Assembly: GCA_902561765.1 (NCBI GenBank)
Contig: CACEQR010000001.1
Span: forward strand, 1 to 64,000
DNA: 64,000 bases
Source of the DNA: an uncultured Pelagibacteraceae bacterium
Lineage (GTDB): Bacteria; Pseudomonadota; Alphaproteobacteria; Pelagibacterales; Pelagibacteraceae
Direction of reading: 5' to 3'
The translations under genes and the position numbers were made by a program. Every line of letters begins with the position of its first letter. Positions within the stretch are counted from its first letter, which is position 1. Below the pieces are notes generated by a model, which ran no database searches, was not told where the DNA came from, and saw only the letters and a program-made list of their open reading frames with translations. This document shows positions 20,893 to 31,382 of the stretch, one piece after another.

Positions 20893-22760
20893 GCTATATG
20901 CTTAATAGACTTTCTTTTGACATGAGACAACAAAATATATACTGCAGCTGGCGTAATTCCGTCTATTCTTAGTGCCTGTCCAAGTGTCTTTGGTCTTATT
21001 TCCTTAAATTTTGATTTAACTTCATTTGATAAGCCTGAAAATTGATCATAATCAATATTTTCGGGTATTTTGAGATTTTCATCCCTTTTAAATGCTAAAA
21101 TATCTGCATTTTGTTTCTTTAAATAACCTTTATAGTGAGCTTTTATCTCAATTTGTTCGTCAATTTCACGTGAAATATATTTAATTTCTGGCCAAATTTC
21201 TCTAATTTTAAGCATATTCACTGATTTTTGGCTTAAAATCTCTATTGCATTACGGTTAACACCATCTTTAGCAATATTTATACCATATTTTGTTGCTTTT
21301 GATGGAGAAATTAGTGATTTTTCCATAATTTCTATACTTTTCTTTAGCATAGAAGCTTTTTCTTTATATATATTTTTTCTTTCCTCTAAAATTAGGCCAA
21401 TATGAATACCTTTTTGAGTTAACCTTAGATCTGCATTATCAGATCTTAATGATAGTCTATATTCTGCTCTTGATGTGAACATTCGGTAAGGTTCAGCCAC
21501 TCCTTTTGTAACTAAATCATCTATCATAACTCCAATGTAAGCCTCAGACCTATCTAATATAAATGGTTCTTCACTCTTAATAGATTGAGCAGCATTGATC
21601 CCAGCAATAAGCCCTTGGGCTGCTGCTTCTTCATAACCAGTAGTTCCATTAATTTGACCAGCAAGGTAAAGATTTCTAATTTTTTTTGTCTCTAATGTTA
21701 AAAATAGTTCCCTTGGGTCTACAAAATCATATTCAATAGCATAACCAGGCCTTAAAATTTTTACATCCTCTAAACCATTGATATTATTACATATTTCTTG
21801 CTGTATTTCTGCTGGAAGTGAGGTTGAAATTCCATTAGGGTATATAGTTTTATCATTAAGACCTTCTGGCTCTAAAAAGATCTGATGTTTTTGTTTATCA
21901 GCAAATTTTACAATCTTATCTTCTATTGAAGGGCAATATCGAGGACCAACCCCCTTTATATTTCCTGAGTACATGGCGCTTCGTTTTATATTTTTAGAAA
22001 TTATTTCGTGAACTGCTTTGTTAGTATAAGTCACTCTACATGAAATTTGTCTATTAACATTTTTTTTTGTTAGGAAAGAAAAAAAATATGGATCATCATC
22101 CGCATGCTGTTCTTCAAGTTTCTCAAAATTTATTGTCGTAGCATCAAGCCTTGGAGGGGTTCCAGTTTTTAATCTTCCAATTTTAAAATTATATTTTTCT
22201 AATTGTTCGCTTAATCCTGTTGAAGGTTTTTCATTAAACCTTCCTGCAGGAGTTTTTTCTTCTCCAATGTGAATTAAACCATTTAAAAAAGTTCCAGTAG
22301 TTAGAATTACTTTAGATGAGAGTACTTTTTTACCTCCTTGAGTAATAAAACCAGTTATATTGTTTTTTTCAAATATAAACTGTATTACCGGATCAGAAAA
22401 AATGCTTAAATTACAATAGTTTGCAAGTTTTTCTTGCATATATTTCTTATATAGTGATCTATCACTTTGCGTTCTTGGTCCACGCACTGCTGGACCTCTA
22501 CTTCTGTTCAATAATCTAAATTGTATACCTGATTTATCAGCCACCTCTCCCATTACTCCATCAAGAGCATCTATCTCTCGAACTAGATGACCTTTTCCTA
22601 AACCTCCTATAGCAGGGTTACATGACATTTCACCTATAGTGTCAAATTTGTGAGTAAATAGGGCAGTATTTACTCCCAATCTAGAGGATGCAGCAGCTGC
22701 CTCACATCCAGCGTGACCTCCACCAATTACAACTACATCAAATGACATCTCATTTTTCAT
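20889..22760 (-). CDS. mnmG: tRNA uridine-5-carboxymethylaminomethyl modification enzyme MnmG
   Basis: [13 protein letters not shown], full-length GidA. Confidence 0.98.
   Translation of the reverse strand: MKNEMSFDVVVIGGGHAGCEAAAASSRLGVNTALFTHKFDTIGEMSCNPAIGGLGKGHLVREIDALDGVMGEVADKSGIQFRLLNRSRGPAVRGPRTQSDRSLYKKYMQEKLANYCNLSIFSDPVIQFIFEKNNITGFITQGGKKVLSSKVILTTGTFLNGLIHIGEEKTPAGRFNEKPSTGLSEQLEKYNFKIGRLKTGTPPRLDATTINFEKLEEQHADDDPYFFSFLTKKNVNRQISCRVTYTNKAVHEIISKNIKRSAMYSGNIKGVGPRYCPSIEDKIVKFADKQKHQIFLEPEGLNDKTIYPNGISTSLPAEIQQEICNNINGLEDVKILRPGYAIEYDFVDPRELFLTLETKKIRNLYLAGQINGTTGYEEAAAQGLIAGINAAQSIKSEEPFILDRSEAYIGVMIDDLVTKGVAEPYRMFTSRAEYRLSLRSDNADLRLTQKGIHIGLILEERKNIYKEKASMLKKSIEIMEKSLISPSKATKYGINIAKDGVNRNAIEILSQKSVNMLKIREIWPEIKYISREIDEQIEIKAHYKGYLKKQNADILAFKRDENLKIPENIDYDQFSGLSNEVKSKFKEIRPKTLGQALRIDGITPAAVYILLSHVKRKSIKHIA
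21162..21177. promoter_or_regulatory. parS-like degenerate site
   Basis: AATTTCACGTGAAATA: 13/16 to consensus, retains palindromic ATTTCACGTGAAAT core, inside mnmG. Confidence 0.7.
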
Positions 22761-22836
22761 AGTTGTAATTTATTATCGATCTAAAAATTTACAAGAAAAC
22801 ACTTAAAAATAGCCAAAAAGTGAGTAATTTAAACAC

Positions 22837-24168
22837 TTATTTGCCTATGCAAAAATCACTAAAAATTGAACCTAATATTTCTTCTACATCTACTTTGCCT
22901 ACAATCATTCCAAGATGTCTAGTAGCTAATCTTAAATCTTCTGCAGCTTTGTCAAAATCTTCTTTGGAATTTTTTTCTTCAAAATTTTTTAAGTTTTGAA
23001 CACAAGCTTCTAAACTATGTCTGTGTCTTTCTCTGGTAATCAAAGTTTCATTTGAACTAACAAATTTATTTTTTAATTTATCTTTTATTCGATTAATTAA
23101 TTCTTCTAAGTTGGTTTCGTTTTTTATTGATATAAGAATTGGATTGAATTTTTGAATTTGTTGATTAATATTTTTATAATCAAGATCTATTTTATTGATT
23201 ACAATTATCGATTTATCACTTACTAAATCATTCAAAAAACCAGTAAAATCAACACTTTTTGGTTCTATTACAATTATATTTAAATCAGCATCTTCAGCTC
23301 TTTTTAGAGCAAGTTTAATTCCTTTTTTTTCTATCTCATCTTTAGACTCTCTTATCCCAGCTGTATCAGAAATTACAACAGGATAGCCGTCTAAATTTAA
23401 GTGTGCCTCAATAACATCTCTAGTTGTTCCTGCAATTTCAGAAACAATAGCAACATCACGATTGGAAAGATAATTTAACAAAGAAGACTTACCTGCATTT
23501 GCAGGTCCAATTATTGCAATTTTAAAACCCTCTCTTATTCTTTCACCAACTTTTTCATCATTCAAAATTTTTTCAATTTCTAATCTTATTTTTTCAGAAT
23601 CAATTTTAATATTTTTAATTACATCCTCTGGAAGATCCTCTTCTGGAAAATCAATTTTAGCCTCCACGTTTGACAAAATTTTTAAAAGTTTTACTCTTAG
23701 AGAATTAAATTTTTCTGAACTTTTTCCACTCATAATTTTAATTGCTTGTTGTCTTTGAATTTCTGTTTCAGCAGAAATTAAATCAGAAATACTCTCAGCC
23801 TTGAGAAGATTTATTTTTCCATTTTGAAAAGCCATTTTTGTGAATTCACCAGGTCCAGCTAAACGACAATTTTCAATTTTTGATAATTCATCTAATATTG
23901 CTCTAACAACAGCAATGCTGCCATGAACATGGAATTCGGCCATATCTTCACCAGTGTAGCTATTAGGACCAGGAAACCATATTAATATACCCTCATCTAT
24001 TAGATCAAAATCGTTGATTTTGTTGAATTTTTTGTTTGTTGCTATTCTAGGATTTGGAGGTTCGCTACCTGTTAATAATTTAATTACTTTTTTAACATTG
24101 TCGCCAGCAACTCTAATTACTGCAATGCCGGAAATTCCAGGTCCAGAAGAAAGTGCATAAATACTCAT
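22837..24168 (-). CDS. mnmE: tRNA modification GTPase MnmE
   Basis: GPANAGKSSLLNYL, C-terminal FCIGK. Confidence 0.98.
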   Translation of the reverse strand: MSIYALSSGPGISGIAVIRVAGDNVKKVIKLLTGSEPPNPRIATNKKFNKINDFDLIDEGILIWFPGPNSYTGEDMAEFHVHGSIAVVRAILDELSKIENCRLAGPGEFTKMAFQNGKINLLKAESISDLISAETEIQRQQAIKIMSGKSSEKFNSLRVKLLKILSNVEAKIDFPEEDLPEDVIKNIKIDSEKIRLEIEKILNDEKVGERIREGFKIAIIGPANAGKSSLLNYLSNRDVAIVSEIAGTTRDVIEAHLNLDGYPVVISDTAGIRESKDEIEKKGIKLALKRAEDADLNIIVIEPKSVDFTGFLNDLVSDKSIIVINKIDLDYKNINQQIQKFNPILISIKNETNLEELINRIKDKLKNKFVSSNETLITRERHRHSLEACVQNLKNFEEKNSKEDFDKAAEDLRLATRHLGMIVGKVDVEEILGSIFSDFCIGK

Positions 24169-24214
24169 TTAATTATTATAGTTTTATATTAATCATAATT
24201 ATATAATTTTCTTA

Positions 24215-25069
24215 ATGATAATATGGCTTACTTCTTATCCAAAGAGTGGAAATACTTGGGTGCGTTCATTTTTAGTTTCGCTTTTATACAATAAAAAAAA
24301 TGAAACAAACTTAGAAGGATTAAATAATATACCGCAGTATCCTTTAAGATCTCATTTTAATAATCTTTTAGATAACATTGATGATATTAATGAAGTATCT
24401 TCAAAATGGATTATATCTCAAAAAAGAATTAACTCAGATAAAAAAAATAAATTTTTTAAAACACATCATGCTTTATGTAAAATTGGTAAATTTAGTTTTA
24501 CAAATTATGAAACATCTTTAGGTGCTATCCATATTGTAAGAGATCCAAGGAATATAATTAACTCAATTTTGTACCATTATTCTAAAAAAAGTTTTTTAGA
24601 GGCCAAAGAATTCATGTTAGATGAAACTCGAGCATTAGGCAAAAAGTTTGATCCAAATAGTCCATCCGTAAATCAAGATATGTTTACAGTATTAACATCA
24701 TGGAAAACTCATTATCTTTCATGGAAAAATTTTAAAAAAAATTATCTTTTAATTAAATATGAAAATTTAGTCTCTGAACCAGATAAAGAATTTCGTAAAA
24801 TTACTAAATATTTAAATGATGTTATGCATATTAAGATCAAAGAAGATAAAATTGATCATGCAATAAAGTCAAATTCCTTTGAAAATTTAAAGAAAATAGA
24901 AAATAGAGATGGTTTTAAAGAAGCAATTAAGGATAAAGGCTCAGGGGAAGTAAAGCGTTTTTTTAATTTAGGTCCAAATAATAAATGGGAAAAAATATTA
25001 GACAGTGAAATAAAAGATGAAATAGAAAAAAAATTTAATGTTGAAATGAAAGAGTTAGGTTATTTATAA
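24215..25069 (+). CDS. Sulfotransferase domain protein, tandem copy 1
   Basis: [20 protein letters not shown] (5'-PSB-like), HIVRDPRNIINS (3'-PB-like), ends EMKELGYL. Confidence 0.92.
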   Translation: MIIWLTSYPKSGNTWVRSFLVSLLYNKKNETNLEGLNNIPQYPLRSHFNNLLDNIDDINEVSSKWIISQKRINSDKKNKFFKTHHALCKIGKFSFTNYETSLGAIHIVRDPRNIINSILYHYSKKSFLEAKEFMLDETRALGKKFDPNSPSVNQDMFTVLTSWKTHYLSWKNFKKNYLLIKYENLVSEPDKEFRKITKYLNDVMHIKIKEDKIDHAIKSNSFENLKKIENRDGFKEAIKDKGSGEVKRFFNLGPNNKWEKILDSEIKDEIEKKFNVEMKELGYL

Positions 25070-25930
25070 ATGATAATTTGGTTAGCATCTTATCCCAAGA
25101 GTGGTAACACCTGGTTAAGATTTTACATTATTTCATTGTTGATGGGTAAAAAAGTTGATCTAAATTTAAATCACCTTAAAGCAATTATCTCTTATCCTGA
25201 CAAAACACATTTTAAAGGTTTATTAAAAGACGTTCTTAATATTGATGAAATTGCACAAAATTGGATTGTTTCTCAAAATAGAATTAACTCAGATAAAACT
25301 TTTAAATTTTTTAAAACTCACAATATGTTTATAAAATATAAAAATTATCCTTTCACAGATGTAAAAAATACTCTAGCAACAATTCACATTGTAAGAGACC
25401 CAAGAAATGTAATAACTTCTTTAAAAAATCATTATAGTTTGCAGGATTACGAGACAGCAAAAAAATTTTTATTTTACGATAATCAAATCCTTACACCATC
25501 AGAGAAAGAGAAAGAAAAATATTTAAATAAAGAAAAACATCCTTTGCCTCAAATTGTTGGTTCCTGGAGAGCTCATTATACCTCGTGGAAAAACATGAAA
25601 AAAAATTATTTACTTGTAAAATATGAAGATTTAATAAAGAACCCATTAGATGGATTTACTGAAATAACAAATTTTATTTCCAAAGTCCTCAAAATAAAGT
25701 TCAGTAAAGATCAAATAGAAAATGCTGTAGAACTTAGCTCATTTGGTAATCTAAAAAAAATGGAAGAAAAATATGGTTTTACAGAAAGCTCAACTAATAA
25801 TGAAGGAAAAAGAAATAAGTTTTTTTATTTAGGACCAAAAAATGATTGGAGAGAAATTCTGGAGAGCAAATACTCTGAAGAAATTAGTAAAAAATATGAA
25901 TTTGAAATGAAAGAATTGGGTTATTTATAA
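25070..25930 (+). CDS. Sulfotransferase domain protein, tandem copy 2
   Basis: [32 protein letters not shown], ends EMKELGYL; ATG abuts the copy 1 stop. Confidence 0.92.
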   Translation: MIIWLASYPKSGNTWLRFYIISLLMGKKVDLNLNHLKAIISYPDKTHFKGLLKDVLNIDEIAQNWIVSQNRINSDKTFKFFKTHNMFIKYKNYPFTDVKNTLATIHIVRDPRNVITSLKNHYSLQDYETAKKFLFYDNQILTPSEKEKEKYLNKEKHPLPQIVGSWRAHYTSWKNMKKNYLLVKYEDLIKNPLDGFTEITNFISKVLKIKFSKDQIENAVELSSFGNLKKMEEKYGFTESSTNNEGKRNKFFYLGPKNDWREILESKYSEEISKKYEFEMKELGYL

Positions 25931-26776
25931 ATGATAATTTGGTTAGCATCCTATCCTAAGAGTGGTAATACATGGTTAAGAGCTTTACTAACATCATACT
26001 TATACTCAGACACTGGGGACTTTAACTTCAATCTTTTAGAAAAAATTGATTCTTTTCCAAATATAAAACATTTTCAAAATTATTTAGATAAATTTGAAAA
26101 AGTTGAAGATACTGCAAAATACTGGATAAATGTTCAGGAAAATTTAAATAAAGATAAAAGATTAAAAATTTTAAAAACTCACAATGCTTTGTTTAAAATT
26201 AATAATTCTTCATTTACTAATAATGAAAATACTCTTGGGGTAATTTATATTGTAAGAGACCCTCGTAATGTAATTACTTCGATTTGCAATCATTACCAAT
26301 TTACACTCGATCAGGCTCTTGATTTTATGATAACAAAAAAAAAGGCATTATTTTCTCGTAAAAATGGAAGATTTCTAGCTTTTCAACCTATTCTTTCATG
26401 GTCATTAAATTACAAATCTTGGGCTGATAATATTAAATACCCAACTGTTTTAATAAAGTATGAGGAATTAGAGAATGAAACTTTTTTTACTTTTAAAAAA
26501 ACATTAAAATTCATAAAAAAAATTTCTAATTCTGATTTCATAATTGACGATCAAAAAATAAAAAATTGTATTAATTCATGTAGTTTTGAAAAACTTAAAA
26601 AATTGGAAAATAATATTGGCTTCAATGAGGCTCCTATTAAAAAAGGAAGTAATGAAAGATTAAAATTTTTTAATTTGGGTAAAGAAAATAATTGGAGAGA
26701 TATTCTGAGTAAAAACATTATTGATGAAATAGAAAAAGAATTTAAAATTGAAATGAAGGAGCTTGGTTATCTTTAA
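25931..26776 (+). CDS. Sulfotransferase domain protein, tandem copy 3
   Basis: [32 protein letters not shown], ends EMKELGYL; ATG abuts the copy 2 stop. Confidence 0.92.
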   Translation: MIIWLASYPKSGNTWLRALLTSYLYSDTGDFNFNLLEKIDSFPNIKHFQNYLDKFEKVEDTAKYWINVQENLNKDKRLKILKTHNALFKINNSSFTNNENTLGVIYIVRDPRNVITSICNHYQFTLDQALDFMITKKKALFSRKNGRFLAFQPILSWSLNYKSWADNIKYPTVLIKYEELENETFFTFKKTLKFIKKISNSDFIIDDQKIKNCINSCSFEKLKKLENNIGFNEAPIKKGSNERLKFFNLGKENNWRDILSKNIIDEIEKEFKIEMKELGYL

Positions 26777-27628
26777 ATGATTATATGGCTAGCATCATAC
26801 CCTAAAAGTGGCAACACTTGGGTTAGATCTTTTATATCCTCAATTTTATTTACGAAGGATGGTGATGTTGATTTATCTAAGCTTAAAAATATAAGTCAAT
26901 TTCCTCTCCGATCTCAATTTACTAATTATATTGATGATCTACAAGATGTTAAAAAAGTTTACCAAAATTGGTCGAATGTCCAAAATTATATGAACCTTGA
27001 TAACAAAATTAAATTTTTAAAAACTCATCATGTTAATTGTAAAATTGAAAATTTTGAGTTTACGGATGATAATAATTCATTAGGGGTGATTTATATAGTA
27101 AGAGATCCAAGAAATGTTGCATGTTCAGTTAAAAATCACTTTTCTTTAGAAAATTATGATGAAGTAAAAAATTTTTTATTTAGAGAACACAATTGGTTAG
27201 GAATTATTACAGACAAGAATATTAAACCTTTGGATAATAAAATACCAACGCTAATAAGTTCTTGGAAAACAAATTACTTATCTTGGAAAAATAAAACTAA
27301 AAATTATCTTCTTATAAAATATGAAAATTTATTAGAAAATCCATATCTTGAATTTGGAAAAATTTCTAAATATTTAGAAAATCATTTAAATGTTAAATTT
27401 GATGAAAAAAAAATAAAAAAAGCTATTAAAACATGTTCTTTTAGAAACTTACAACAGCTAGAAAAAGATGGAAAATTTAAAGAACAAACAGTTGATAAAC
27501 AAAATAAAAGTGTGAAATTTTTTCATTTAGGCCCAGAGAACGACTGGAAAAAAATTTTAGACAAGAACATTTCGAGAGAAATCGAAAATAAATTTAAAGC
27601 AGAGATGGAAGAATTAGGCTATTTATGA
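26777..27628 (+). CDS. Sulfotransferase domain protein, tandem copy 4
   Basis: [32 protein letters not shown], ends [11 protein letters not shown] abuts the copy 3 stop. Confidence 0.92.
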   Translation: MIIWLASYPKSGNTWVRSFISSILFTKDGDVDLSKLKNISQFPLRSQFTNYIDDLQDVKKVYQNWSNVQNYMNLDNKIKFLKTHHVNCKIENFEFTDDNNSLGVIYIVRDPRNVACSVKNHFSLENYDEVKNFLFREHNWLGIITDKNIKPLDNKIPTLISSWKTNYLSWKNKTKNYLLIKYENLLENPYLEFGKISKYLENHLNVKFDEKKIKKAIKTCSFRNLQQLEKDGKFKEQTVDKQNKSVKFFHLGPENDWKKILDKNISREIENKFKAEMEELGYL

Positions 27629-28894
27629 AGGCTTATTCATTGAATTAAAAAATTCAGCATTATTCTTTGTTGTCTTTAATTTTGAGTTAATAAAATCAAT
27701 AGCATCCATGGACCCCATAGGAGCAATAATTCTTCTTAATACATTCATTTTTTGTAAATCATTTTTATCAAAAATTAGTTCTTCTCTCCTTGTTCCTGAT
27801 TTAGTTATATCTATTGCAGGAAATATTCTTTTTTCTGAGATTTTTCTGTCTAAAATAGTTTCACTATTTCCAGTACCTTTGAATTCCTCAAAAATTACCT
27901 CGTCCATTCTGCTACCTGTATCAATTAGTGCCGTGGCGATAATTGTTAGTGAGCCGCCTTCTTCAATATTTCTAGCTGCTCCAAAAAATCTTTTTGGTCT
28001 TTGAAGAGCGTTAGCATCTACTCCTCCTGTTAAAACTTTACCAGAGCTTGGAACAACAGCATTGTAAGCTCTTCCTAATCTCGTGATAGAGTCTAATAAA
28101 ATTACTACATCTTTTTTATGCTCAGTTAGCCTTTTAGCTTTTTCAATTACCATTTCAGCAACTGCCACATGACGTTGTGCTGGTTCATCAAAAGTTGAGC
28201 TTATCACTTCACCTTTTACAGTTCTTTGCATATCTGTTACTTCCTCAGGTCTTTCATCTATTAATAGAACCATTAAATAACATTCTGGATGATTTGCTGT
28301 TATAGAGTTTGCAATACTTTGTAATATCATTGTTTTTCCAGCCTTTGGAGGAGAAATAATTAAAGATCTCTGACCCTTACCAATAGGACTCACCAAATCA
28401 ATTAATCTTGGAGTTAAGTCAGGTTTTTTTTCAATTTTATTTGACTCTACTTCCATTCCTAATTGTTTATTAGGATAAAGAGGAGTTAAGTTATCAAATG
28501 CTATTTTATGTTTAAACTTGTCTGGCTCTTCAAAATTTATTTTGCTTACTTGGAGAAGTGCGAAATATCTTTCTCCATCTTTTGGAGATCTAATAGGGCC
28601 TTCTACAGTATCACCAGTTCTTAGACCAAATCTTCTAATTTGACTTGGACTTACATAAATATCATCAGCTCCAGGTAAATAATTTGATTCCATTGCTCTA
28701 AGAAAACCAAAACCATCTTGGAGTAATTGTAAAACTCCTCCACCAGTTATTTCTTCTCCTTTTTCTGCAAGCTTTTTTAAAATTGCAAAATAAATTTCTT
28801 GTCTTCTTAATGTGCTAGCGTTTTCTATGCCAAGTTTTTCAGCTTCAGTGATCAACTTTTCAGAGCTTTTTTCTTTTAGTTCTTGAATGTTCAT
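27623..28894 (-). CDS. rho: Transcription termination factor Rho
   Basis: [35 protein letters not shown]. Confidence 0.98.
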   Translation of the reverse strand: MNIQELKEKSSEKLITEAEKLGIENASTLRRQEIYFAILKKLAEKGEEITGGGVLQLLQDGFGFLRAMESNYLPGADDIYVSPSQIRRFGLRTGDTVEGPIRSPKDGERYFALLQVSKINFEEPDKFKHKIAFDNLTPLYPNKQLGMEVESNKIEKKPDLTPRLIDLVSPIGKGQRSLIISPPKAGKTMILQSIANSITANHPECYLMVLLIDERPEEVTDMQRTVKGEVISSTFDEPAQRHVAVAEMVIEKAKRLTEHKKDVVILLDSITRLGRAYNAVVPSSGKVLTGGVDANALQRPKRFFGAARNIEEGGSLTIIATALIDTGSRMDEVIFEEFKGTGNSETILDRKISEKRIFPAIDITKSGTRREELIFDKNDLQKMNVLRRIIAPMGSMDAIDFINSKLKTTKNNAEFFNSMNKPS

Positions 28895-28953
28895 GTGTGG
28901 AAGTTTTTATTAAAGATAACATAAATATATATACTGATATAAAAATTTCAACC

Positions 28954-29388
28954 CTAGATAGGCTTAAAAACTACAATGAAAACAATAAAAATAAGCAAAA
29001 CTGTAGGTATTTCATTGATAATTCTATAAAATTTTGATGATTTTTTATTTTCTTTCAATTTTAGTAAACGCATGCATTTGCCAAGATATTCATGATAGAT
29101 AGTCAATATTACGACAAAAATGATTTTAAATTGAACCCATAAATAGGCAAAACTTTCGATGCCATTAATCCAAATTAAAATTATTCCAAAAAGCCATGAT
29201 AAAATCATAGCTGGTCTCATTATATAATTGTAAAGCTTTCTTTCCATTGTCTCAAAAATTTCTGTAGCTTGTTCTTTTTCAAAGTTTTCTACATGATAAA
29301 CAAATATTCTTGGTAAATATAATAGTCCAGCCATCCAAGAAATAACCGCAATTAAGTGAAGAGATTTAAATAATAGATATCCACTCAT
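28954..29388 (-). CDS. hemJ: HemJ-like protoporphyrinogen oxidase (membrane protein)
   Basis: Multi-TM 144 aa, LLFKSLHLIAVISWMAGLLYLPRIFVYH; adjacent to hemH/hemE. Confidence 0.85.
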   Translation of the reverse strand: MSGYLLFKSLHLIAVISWMAGLLYLPRIFVYHVENFEKEQATEIFETMERKLYNYIMRPAMILSWLFGIILIWINGIESFAYLWVQFKIIFVVILTIYHEYLGKCMRLLKLKENKKSSKFYRIINEIPTVLLIFIVFIVVFKPI

Positions 29389-29391
29389 AAT

Positions 29392-30384
29392 TTATAAGTT
29401 TTTTGTAACTAGATGTTTTAACAACGAAATATGATCTTCACTATCGTTCAAACATGGTACCATTTCAAAATTTTCACCTCCTGATTTGATAAAACTTTCT
29501 TTTCCTTGGATCGATATTTCTTCTAGGGTTTCTACGCAATCAGATGAAAATCCAGGGCAAATAACCAAAATATTTTTTTTACCTTCTTTAGGTAGAGTCT
29601 CAAAAGTTTTATCTGTGTAAGGTTGCAACCACTCTTGAGGACCAAATCTAGATTGAAAGGTAGTCTTGATTTCAATATCTGAATACTGTTCTGAAATTAA
29701 TCTGGTAGTTTTATGGCAATAACAATGATAAGGATCACCTTTATCAAAATATTTTTTTGGAATTCCATGATAAGATGCAATTATTAAATCTGGCTTCCAA
29801 TTAATTTCACTTATCTTTTTTAAAATACTATTTTTAATCGCCTCAATGTACAATGGTTCAGACTCATAATGAGGTATTATTTTAAGATTTGGTTGCCACC
29901 TCATTTTCATTAAAGTTCTATAAACTTCATCACAAACTGTTGCTGTTGTTGCGGCAGCATACTGAGGATAAAGTGGGAGTATAATTAAATTTTCACAACC
30001 TTTTTTTTGAAGATCATGAATTTTACCTTTAATACTTGGATTTCCATATCTCATAGCGAAATCAACAATTAAAACTTCGTTGCTAATTTGATTAGATAGT
30101 TTTTCTGCTTGCCTTTCTGTAAAATATCTTAAAGGAGACATATTTTTATCTTCCATCCATATTTCTTTATAAGCTTTGGCTGTTTTAGAAGGTCTAAAGG
30201 TAAGTATAAATAAGTTAAGTATTACTTGCCAAATTAATGGATTAACTTCAATTACTCGTCTGTCTGACAAGAATTCTTTTAAATATTTCCTTATATCTAA
30301 CCAGCTCGTTGAGTCAGGTGTGCCAAGATTAACAATTAAAATACCTGTTTTGCCATAATTAATTTTTGGATGGTCTGGTGTCAT
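29392..30384 (-). CDS. hemH: Ferrochelatase
   Basis: GILIVNLGTPDS, ASYHGIPKKYFDKGDPYHCYC. Confidence 0.97.
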   Translation of the reverse strand: MTPDHPKINYGKTGILIVNLGTPDSTSWLDIRKYLKEFLSDRRVIEVNPLIWQVILNLFILTFRPSKTAKAYKEIWMEDKNMSPLRYFTERQAEKLSNQISNEVLIVDFAMRYGNPSIKGKIHDLQKKGCENLIILPLYPQYAAATTATVCDEVYRTLMKMRWQPNLKIIPHYESEPLYIEAIKNSILKKISEINWKPDLIIASYHGIPKKYFDKGDPYHCYCHKTTRLISEQYSDIEIKTTFQSRFGPQEWLQPYTDKTFETLPKEGKKNILVICPGFSSDCVETLEEISIQGKESFIKSGGENFEMVPCLNDSEDHISLLKHLVTKNL

Positions 30385-31382
30385 TTAAAATTTCTTACAA
30401 TCTTGATTAGTTCCTCAACCATTTCAATTTTAGTCTCAGGAAGTATTCCGTGACCTAAATTAAAAATGTATGGGTGATCTTTAAAAATACCAAGATATTT
30501 TTCAACTTCTATTTTAAGAGTTTTTTGATCAGTTAGTAATATTTTTGGGTCAAGACCGCCTTGTATTGGTATTTTGATTTCATTGAGTATTTTCTTTGGG
30601 TCAACATTATAATCTATATTTACAGCGTCAGGTTTAACAATTTCGCAAAAGTTTTTATAATCTTTAATACCTCTTGGAAAACAAATAACAGGAACTCCCA
30701 GTTTTTTTACATAATCTACAATATTAAGGGTAGGTATATAAATATATTCTGGGATTTTATCTTCTAATAATCCAGCCCAACTATCAAAAATTTGAATAAC
30801 TTGAGCTCCAGCCTCTATTTGATTTTTTATATGTAGTTTTAAGAATTTCTCTATTACTACTAGTAATCTATTAATTAAAAAATCATCTTTAAAGAATTCA
30901 TCCGATAAACCTTTTTTTGGAGAAGATTTATTAATCATGTAAACTAGTATTGTCCAAGGAGCTCCAACAAATCCAATCATATCCCTATTGCTCATTAAAG
31001 GGTCTTTGGAAGTCTTTTCGATTGCTTTATAAACTTTATAAATTTTTTCAGTAAAACTTATTTCATCAACATTTTTTATTATTTCTAAATCTATATCTCC
31101 TAATTTAGGTCCAAAATTTTTTTCAAATTCTACTTTTTGACCAAGGCCATAAGGTAACATTAAAATATCTGAAAATATTACAGCTCCATCAAAACCGAAC
31201 CTCCTAATAGGTTGTAGTGTAATTTCAGACGCTAAATCATTATTTAAGCAAAGTTTTATAAAGTCTTGGTTTTCTTTTCTAATTACTCTAAACTCTGGAA
31301 GATACCTTCCTGCCTGTCTCATTAGCCATATAGGATTAAATGTAGTATCTTTATTTTTAATACAATTAGTTATGGGGCTCAT
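30381..31382 (-). CDS. hemE: Uroporphyrinogen decarboxylase
   Basis: PIWLMRQAGRYLPEFR, GFVGAPWTI, FNLGHGILPET. Confidence 0.98.
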   Translation of the reverse strand: MSPITNCIKNKDTTFNPIWLMRQAGRYLPEFRVIRKENQDFIKLCLNNDLASEITLQPIRRFGFDGAVIFSDILMLPYGLGQKVEFEKNFGPKLGDIDLEIIKNVDEISFTEKIYKVYKAIEKTSKDPLMSNRDMIGFVGAPWTILVYMINKSSPKKGLSDEFFKDDFLINRLLVVIEKFLKLHIKNQIEAGAQVIQIFDSWAGLLEDKIPEYIYIPTLNIVDYVKKLGVPVICFPRGIKDYKNFCEIVKPDAVNIDYNVDPKKILNEIKIPIQGGLDPKILLTDQKTLKIEVEKYLGIFKDHPYIFNLGHGILPETKIEMVEELIKIVRNFK

